Source of the DNA: Ruminococcaceae bacterium UBA5406
GTDB taxonomy: Bacteria; Bacillota; Clostridia; Oscillospirales; Acutalibacteraceae
Assembly (NCBI GenBank): GCA_002407675.1
Contig: DHNW01000016.1
Location: 7,825-44,736 of the forward strand
DNA length: 36,912 nt
Reading direction: 5' to 3'
Part shown: piece after piece, positions 31,946 to 36,912 of the stretch
Layout: each line of letters begins with the position of its first letter
Numbering within the stretch: position 1 is the stretch's first letter
Notes under the pieces: generated by a model
The model's input: the letters and a program-made list of their open reading frames with translations, nothing else
Database searches by the model: none
What the model was told of the DNA's origin: nothing
Program-made: the position numbers and the translations under genes

Positions 31946-32668
31946 ATGTTACGTTATATCAGTGCCGAAATGCAAAAAATGAAGCGGACTTTTTCCATGA
32001 AGTTACTCTGGATTGCACCGCTGGTTCCATTACTTTGTGCATATGGAAGCGGGCAGCATTCCGGCATCTATTTTTGGTATGTTGCTTTTTTGCCGGGTGC
32101 GCTTACCATCATGTGTTCCTTAGTGATGCTCAAAGATTCCAAATTGAAATACCATGCTTTGCTTTCACTTCCAATCAGTAAAAGCAAAGCATGGTTGGGA
32201 AAAATTTTGGCTTGCAGCGTACTGCTTTTCCTCGCCTGCACTATTTTTTTTGTGCTGATGTTTATTTGGGGACTGATTCCTCCTTATAATCGGATTGGAT
32301 ATATTCCAACCGCAGAACTTTTTGCGGCAAGCGCATTGCTTTTTATCACATTTTTGTGGCAGATTCCTCTTTGCCTGTTCCTATCAGCCAAATTTGGGAT
32401 TTTCGTAACCATTATTTTAAATATGCTTGGGAATATCGTCGGCGGCGCTGTATTCGCAAATGAATACATGTGGGCTTTCCCGTATGCCACCCCAATTTGT
32501 GCGGTAGGGCCTGTACTTAAAATTCTGCCAAACGGACTTGAGCCAAATAAGGGGAGTTTTTTCCTCAACAGCAGTTATATCATACCGGAAGTTCTGCTTT
32601 CCATTGCCCTGTTTGCTGTGCTTTCTGCACTGACAATGGCATGGTTCCACGGCAAGGAGGCGAAATAG
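31946..32668 (+). CDS. Lantibiotic immunity ABC permease 1 (CprB/LanE-like)
   Basis: A 240-residue membrane protein with about six hydrophobic segments, starting MLRYISAEMQKMKRTFSMKL, the usual cytosolic N-terminus of LanE/MutE permeases. ATG 31946 was chosen because AGAAGG lies 8 bases upstream; a GTG three codons before is inside the ATPase gene end. It almost touches the upstream stop (1-base gap), so coupling is likely. Confidence 0.88.
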   Translation: MLRYISAEMQKMKRTFSMKLLWIAPLVPLLCAYGSGQHSGIYFWYVAFLPGALTIMCSLVMLKDSKLKYHALLSLPISKSKAWLGKILACSVLLFLACTIFFVLMFIWGLIPPYNRIGYIPTAELFAASALLFITFLWQIPLCLFLSAKFGIFVTIILNMLGNIVGGAVFANEYMWAFPYATPICAVGPVLKILPNGLEPNKGSFFLNSSYIIPEVLLSIALFAVLSALTMAWFHGKEAK

Positions 32669-32671
32669 GAC

Positions 32672-33454
32672 ATGCAGATTGTCAGGCTGATCCATGCGGA
32701 TTGCAAAAAGGCAAAGCATACGCCGCTTTTGTGGATACATCTTGCCGTACCTTTGATTGGGGCGGTGTCAATGGTTTGTTACGACTCCTTTTCCCATTCC
32801 GTTTACAGTGTTTCAAACGTCGGCGGTTACCTGCAATTGCTGGCAATGGCTTTTCCTCTTCTGATCGGCGTTATCTGTTCCCTATGCATAGAGCAGGAAT
32901 CTCAGGCAGGAAAATTTCAGGTACTTTTCACTTCTTCCAAACCTAAATTCCTTACGCTTTTAAGCAAATTTATTTTTCTGGTGCTGCTCGGGTTCGGGGC
33001 TGCTCTGCTCGCCGTTTTCTGCTATGCGGGTGGAATCTCCGCTGTCCTGCACAAAAGTCTTTTCCCATGGACTTTTTACCTGACAGCCACCCTGATCCTG
33101 ATGGGCAGTTTTCTTTTTTGCTATATTTTTCATCTGTTTCTCAGTCTGAGGTTCGGCAAAGGCGCTTCTATTGGCGTCGGCATCGCTGAACTTTTGCTGG
33201 CGGCTATTTTCAATACGGATCTAGGAGACAAAATTTGGGTCGCTTTCCCCTGTACATGGGGAATCCGGTTTGTAACCACATGGACAAATATTGCTTCCAA
33301 ATCGGCGCTTCAGGCGGCTAAAAACATGATGGCTTCCCAGACGGAGGCAGAACTCCACGCCGGGATATTAATCTGCATTGTTGCTACCATTTTATCAATT
33401 TTTTTCGCATCCGTATGGTTTTCACGCTGGGAAGGACAAAAATCGGAAGATTGA
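32672..33454 (+). CDS. Lantibiotic immunity ABC permease 2 (CprC/LanG-like)
   Basis: A 260-residue protein with about six hydrophobic segments, N-terminus MQIVRLIHADCKKAKHTPLL. It has the LanG/MutG pattern of a short basic start, then a span with the HxxxP region. AAGGAGG lies 11 bases before the ATG. The stop is 69 bases before the response regulator start. It forms the heterodimeric membrane part with the previous gene. Confidence 0.88.
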   Translation: MQIVRLIHADCKKAKHTPLLWIHLAVPLIGAVSMVCYDSFSHSVYSVSNVGGYLQLLAMAFPLLIGVICSLCIEQESQAGKFQVLFTSSKPKFLTLLSKFIFLVLLGFGAALLAVFCYAGGISAVLHKSLFPWTFYLTATLILMGSFLFCYIFHLFLSLRFGKGASIGVGIAELLLAAIFNTDLGDKIWVAFPCTWGIRFVTTWTNIASKSALQAAKNMMASQTEAELHAGILICIVATILSIFFASVWFSRWEGQKSED

Positions 33455-33523
33455 CAAGGCGTTGTAAAATTGCCTTCTGCAAACGGAGTGTCTATACTGA
33501 TAAGGGCAAAGGAGGCAGGCTAT

Positions 33524-34183
33524 ATGGCAAATATACTGGCGGTTGACGATGAAAAGGCCGTTCTGGCCCTTATCAAAAATATTCTGCAAAAGGACGGCCA
33601 TGTTGTCACCGCCGTTCGGAATCCAAATGAAGTTTTGCAAATGCAGCTTGGAAAATTCGATTTGATTTTGCTGGACGTGATGATGCCCGGTACTGATGGC
33701 TTTTCGCTTTGCCGCGAGATTCGCAGCAAAGTGGACTGCCCCATTCTGTTTCTTACGGCAAAGTCGATGGAAAATGATATCGTGGTAGGGCTTGGGGAAG
33801 GAGCGGACGATTATATTTCAAAACCGTTCGGCGCAAAGGAACTTCGCGCGCGTGTCAATGCCCACCTTCGACGGGAAAACCGGCGGCGGCGCGATGTGCT
33901 TTGTCTGGGCGCTATTCATTTTGATTTATCCGGAAAGAAAATCTCAGTTTGCAATAAGCCCGTCCCCTTTACAAAAGGCGAATACGAAATCTGTGAATTT
34001 CTTGCCCGTAACCGCGGACAGGTCTTTTCAAAAGAAAGAATTTATGAATCGGTTTTTGGAATTGACGGGGAAAGCGACAGTTCGGCGGTTGTAGAGCATA
34101 TCAAAAATATCCGCGCCAAATTCAATAAGTTTCAGGTTTCGCCGATCGAAACGGTTTGGGGGATTGGATACAAATGGGACTGA
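33524..34183 (+). CDS. OmpR-family response regulator of the antimicrobial-peptide operon
   Basis: A 219-residue regulator. The receiver domain has D8-D9, phosphoacceptor D51 (LILLDVMMPG), T78 and K100 (ISKPF). A winged-helix DNA-binding domain follows (about 125-219: TKGEYEICEFLARNRGQVFS, VEHIKNIRAKF, IETVWGIGYKWD). It is closest in pattern to NisR/SpaR/CprR. The start at 33524 has GGAGG 8 bases upstream. Its end overlaps the kinase gene by 10 bases. It probably activates the ABC operon through the repeats at 31170-31190. Confidence 0.93.
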   Translation: MANILAVDDEKAVLALIKNILQKDGHVVTAVRNPNEVLQMQLGKFDLILLDVMMPGTDGFSLCREIRSKVDCPILFLTAKSMENDIVVGLGEGADDYISKPFGAKELRARVNAHLRRENRRRRDVLCLGAIHFDLSGKKISVCNKPVPFTKGEYEICEFLARNRGQVFSKERIYESVFGIDGESDSSAVVEHIKNIRAKFNKFQVSPIETVWGIGYKWD

Positions 34184-35556
34184 AAAAGCGGCGGTGTGCG
34201 CGAAAGCCGAAAAAACTCCGCACCATTTTTGTCGGATATCTGTCCGTGTTCTGCGTTGTTACACTTTTGCTGATAGCCCTGCCAATCGCGGCTTGTACAG
34301 GATTTATTTTAAACGGTGTGATGCTGCCGGCAAATCATGCCGAAATACAGCTTTCTGCAAGGAAAGACAGAATTGCGGACAGCGAAACCGTCACGCCGGA
34401 TTTGATTCCGGATGTGTGCGATTATGCGGTCTTCACGCCGCGGGGTAAGTTCCTTTCCGGAAATTTGAGCGCGGCCGATGCTGCCCGGGCGTGGAAAATA
34501 ACGCAGGAAGAAAAAGAAAATCAATATCTGAATTTTTTCTACCTATCTATCCCCCGGAAAAATCAAATCTGTATTGTTCGGTATACCTATATGATGCAGT
34601 TCAGCTCGCCCATACTGCGCCGTTATCTGCCGCGCCCCGAACCCCTCTTTTTTTATTTGTTTTGCATTAGCTTTTTGCTGGAGATCTTTCTGCTGGCCTC
34701 CCTGTTTGGAAAAAAGCTGACACGGAAAATGGACAGCCTGCAAAACGCAACGGAGAAAATACAAAACCGGGATTTGGAATTTACCGTACAGTCCAGCGGA
34801 GTACTTGAAATCGATCACGTGCTTCAGTCTTTGGATCAAATGAGAGATGCCTTAAAGTCGTCGCTGAAAAAGCAGTGGGACTTGGAACAGGCGCGGCGGG
34901 AACAGATGGCTGCACTGGCGCATGATATCAAGACACCGCTTACAGTCGCGCGTGGAAATGCAGATTTGTTATCGGAAACCGACCAGACCAAAGAACAAAA
35001 AGAATATACGGCCTATATTAAGGAAAGTACCTGTCAAATGGAACAATATATTAAGTTATTAATTGATCTGTCAAAAGCCGAACTTGGTTACTCTCTAAAC
35101 AAAAATCCGATCGACAGTAAGAGTTTTATGGACAGTATCCTCAATCAAATGACTGCCTTAGGCTCTGTCAAAAAGGTAACGGTTCACTGTGAAACACATC
35201 TTTTGCCAAAATCTTTTAACGCAGACAGCGGCCTGCTTCAAAGGGCTCTTTTGAATATTGTCTCCAATGCCGTTGAATTTTCTCCTAGAAATGGTAAAAT
35301 TGATTTTACCGCAAATGCGGCGCAAAACCATATCCGGTTCTGTGTAACAGACTGCGGAAAAGGCTTTTCCACACATGATCTCAAGCAGGCAACACAGCAA
35401 TTTTATATGGGTGATAAAAGCCGGACATCAAATGCTCATTACGGGATGGGGCTGTTCATAGCCAAGTGCATTGCCGAACAGCACGGTGGTACTCTTGCTA
35501 TTACAAACTCAGCGGTTTCCGGCGGAGGACAAGTAACTATCGAAATCCCCTATTAA
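34174..35556 (+). CDS. Sensor histidine kinase (NisK/SpaK/CprK-like)
   Basis: A 460-residue membrane kinase. TM1 is at about residues 18-48, followed by an extracytoplasmic domain of about 110 residues and TM2 at about 157-178. A HAMP-like linker precedes the H-box MAALAHDIKTPLTVARGNAD (H250). The N box is LLNIVSNAVEFSP, then G boxes VTDCGKGF and YGMGLFIAKCIAEQHGG. The large outer domain between two spans is as in lantibiotic-sensing kinases. The start overlaps the regulator gene. A TTG further up in frame is less likely. Confidence 0.92.
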   Translation: MGLKKRRCARKPKKLRTIFVGYLSVFCVVTLLLIALPIAACTGFILNGVMLPANHAEIQLSARKDRIADSETVTPDLIPDVCDYAVFTPRGKFLSGNLSAADAARAWKITQEEKENQYLNFFYLSIPRKNQICIVRYTYMMQFSSPILRRYLPRPEPLFFYLFCISFLLEIFLLASLFGKKLTRKMDSLQNATEKIQNRDLEFTVQSSGVLEIDHVLQSLDQMRDALKSSLKKQWDLEQARREQMAALAHDIKTPLTVARGNADLLSETDQTKEQKEYTAYIKESTCQMEQYIKLLIDLSKAELGYSLNKNPIDSKSFMDSILNQMTALGSVKKVTVHCETHLLPKSFNADSGLLQRALLNIVSNAVEFSPRNGKIDFTANAAQNHIRFCVTDCGKGFSTHDLKQATQQFYMGDKSRTSNAHYGMGLFIAKCIAEQHGGTLAITNSAVSGGGQVTIEIPY

Positions 35557-35664
35557 AAAGGAAACTTGCTGCAAAAAAATTGAAAGTTTGAGATTCGTTT
35601 TATTTTAAGTAAATAATTTGTAATTCTACAGATTTACAATATATGGTTGTTAAGGAGAAATCGA

Positions 35665-36528
35665 ATGCGTTCCGAAAAAGAAATGCTTAGTTTGATAGTG
35701 GACACAGCCGTTCATGATTCCCGCATCCGTGCAGCCTATTTGGAAGGCTCACGCACTAATCCCAATGTGTCGAAGGATATTTTTCAAGATTATGATGTAG
35801 GGTATGTTGTAACCGAAACTCAATCATTTATAGAAAATAAAAACTGGATTGACCGTTTTGGAGAACGCCTGTATATGCAATATCCAGAAGAAAATACATT
35901 TTATCCTTCTGACGTTGAAAACTGTTACGGGTGGTTAATTCAATTTGCCGATGGAAACAGACTGGATCTGCATGTACGCACATTGGAAAATGCGCTGAAC
36001 AACCTAGAACTATACAAAACTTTGGTTGATAAAGACAACCTTATGCCAAAACGACAAATGATATCTGATAAAAAATACTGGGTAAAAAAGCCGACGGCAA
36101 AACAGTTTCATTGTACATGCAATGAATTCTGGTGGTGCTTAAACAATGTTGCAAAAGGGCTGTGGCGTAAAGAAATTCCATATGTCATGGATATGATAAA
36201 TTTTCAGATAAGGCCTATGCTCAGGCAACTGCTGGAGTGGAAAATTGGGATTGAAAACAGTTTTTCCGTGAATGTAGGTAAATCTGCCAAATATATGGAC
36301 AGATACATTTCAAAAGAAACTTATCAGCAATATCTCAGAACCTATTCAACAGCGCAAGTAGAAGCAATTTGGGATGCTGTTTTCATTATGTGTGACCTGT
36401 TTGAAGACATTGCTGCTGAAGTAAGTGATAAATTAAACTTTTCGTATGATTCAGTCGAAGCCCGTAATAGTAAAGAGTATCTTCAGCACGTTAGAAATTT
36501 GCCGCCCGACGCAACAGGAGTATATTAG
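35665..36528 (+). CDS. Aminoglycoside 6-adenylyltransferase family protein (ANT(6)/AadE-like)
   Basis: Transfers AMP to streptomycin-type aminoglycosides if it is a true ANT(6). The 287 residues have the nucleotidyltransferase core AAYLEGSRTNPNVSKDIFQD followed by YDVGYVV (GSR and paired Asp of the metal site) and the RLDLHV third acidic position. The C-terminal KPTAKQFHCTCNEFWWCLNN and AKGLWRKEIPYVMDMIN are typical of AadE. ANT(6)-Ia is about 302 residues, so this is near full length. Chromosomal AadE-like proteins are common, and their resistance activity varies. AGGAG lies 7 bases before ATG 35665. No clear terminator follows. Confidence 0.88.
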   Translation: MRSEKEMLSLIVDTAVHDSRIRAAYLEGSRTNPNVSKDIFQDYDVGYVVTETQSFIENKNWIDRFGERLYMQYPEENTFYPSDVENCYGWLIQFADGNRLDLHVRTLENALNNLELYKTLVDKDNLMPKRQMISDKKYWVKKPTAKQFHCTCNEFWWCLNNVAKGLWRKEIPYVMDMINFQIRPMLRQLLEWKIGIENSFSVNVGKSAKYMDRYISKETYQQYLRTYSTAQVEAIWDAVFIMCDLFEDIAAEVSDKLNFSYDSVEARNSKEYLQHVRNLPPDATGVY

Positions 36529-36826
36529 CCTTTGAAAAAAGTCATGGAAAGTGATAGAATGCAAATAGATTTTATCTATTTTGTGCAACCGTACCACTGG
36601 ACCGTTACCTATGGAACAAGAGAGAGATCCCCTGTTTACCCAAATCGAGATATCCGGTGCGAACTCCAAGCTCACAGCAATTCACAGGAGGCTTCGCACC
36701 AAAATTATTTCGTTTTATATCCTTCTATGTGTAATAAAACGCCAGAGTTGGTCTGTATTTCTTTTTAATTGATAAATTTATCAAAAATATTTCCGCTTTT
36801 TACAACCAGTCTTGGATATTTTTGCT
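36529..36826 (+). promoter_or_regulatory. CRISPR leader region
   Basis: A gene-free stretch directly 5' of the first repeat. It holds an inverted repeat GGTGCGAA (36656-36663) / TTCGCACC (36693-36700), a pattern I recall from type I-C leaders. It also has a perfect 16-bp AT palindrome TTGATAAATTTATCAA (36769-36784) and an AT-rich 40 bases next to the repeat. Two short open frames cover it but have no ribosome site or recognisable domains. No cas gene or cas2 fragment was seen. Confidence 0.65.
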
Positions 36827-36912
36827 GTCGCTCCCTACGCGGGAGCGTGGATTGAAATATCCCCAGCGTGCAAGCGCCGGGGATTTTTTTGAGTCGCTCC
36901 CTACGCGGGAGC
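36827..36912 (+). CRISPR. Start of a type I-C-like CRISPR array (cut by window end)
   Basis: The 32-base repeat at 36827-36858 begins GTCGCTCCCTACGCGGGAGC, with hairpin arms GCTCCC/GGGAGC, and ends GTGGATTGAAAT, the usual type I-C repeat and 5' crRNA handle. A 34-base spacer (36859-36892) follows, then the first 20 bases of a second, identical repeat (36893-36912). The orientation means transcription on the plus strand with the leader to the left. Spacer 1 is unusual: it contains a stem ATCCCC...GGGGAT followed by TTTTTTT. Confidence 0.93.

Noticed and set aside
36532..36772. Two short plus-strand frames between the adenylyltransferase gene and the CRISPR repeat
   Set aside because: Both cross the leader inverted repeat and palindrome and have no ribosome site; no similarity to Cas2 was seen.

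Overview
The window looks like the chromosome of an endospore-forming, Gram-positive Clostridia, probably of the Oscillospirales/Ruminococcaceae type. Reasons: spoIVA, a sipL-like gene, spoVM and ytfJ (sporulation); a Firmicutes housekeeping order yicC-remA-gmk-rpoZ-priA-def-fmt-rsmB-rlmN-prpC-prkC-thiN; G-rich Shine-Dalgarno sequences; and biotin-dependent decarboxylase genes typical of anaerobes. The genus is an inference.

Bases 1-15960 are one long minus-strand block that starts from a consensus promoter upstream of yicC (15925-15954). It carries RNA, nucleotide and translation functions (yicC, remA, gmk, rpoZ, priA, def, fmt, rsmB, rlmN), then the PP2C phosphatase/PASTA kinase pair and thiN. 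It ends with a spore-coat basal-layer group: a 54-aa membrane protein, the 26-aa spoVM, sipL and spoIVA (cut by the window start). rsmB carries a frameshift, and rsgA and rpe are missing from their usual place between prkC and thiN.

Bases 16006-19360 hold a three-gene biotin enzyme set (carboxyltransferase, biotin carrier, oxaloacetate decarboxylase alpha/5S type) with its own promoter and no membrane beta subunit, so it resembles a transcarboxylase. Bases 19385-24554 hold a second minus-strand operon from its own promoter: M50 protease, scpA, scpB, DUF2953, ytfJ, dacF and an rsuA-type pseudouridine synthase. It is divergent from rpmB (L28) and a glycerol-1-phosphate dehydrogenase gene (araM type) on the plus strand.

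A tRNA-Pro(UGG) at 26438-26513 marks the start of an accessory region. Bases 26514-31150 hold a membrane-anchored XRE regulator and a badly decayed prophage: a terminase small/large fusion scar, a frameshifted tail protein, late-gene regulator remnants, a candidate small RNA, and an isolated transcription unit whose 75-codon ORF has a good ribosome site but ATT instead of ATG. Bases 31160-35556 encode an antimicrobial-peptide (lantibiotic-type) ABC exporter with its own response regulator and kinase, with an 11-bp-period direct repeat at its promoter. An ANT(6)-like aminoglycoside adenylyltransferase follows. The window ends in the leader, first repeat, first spacer and part of the second repeat of a type I-C-like CRISPR array. 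That first spacer itself reads as an intrinsic terminator.
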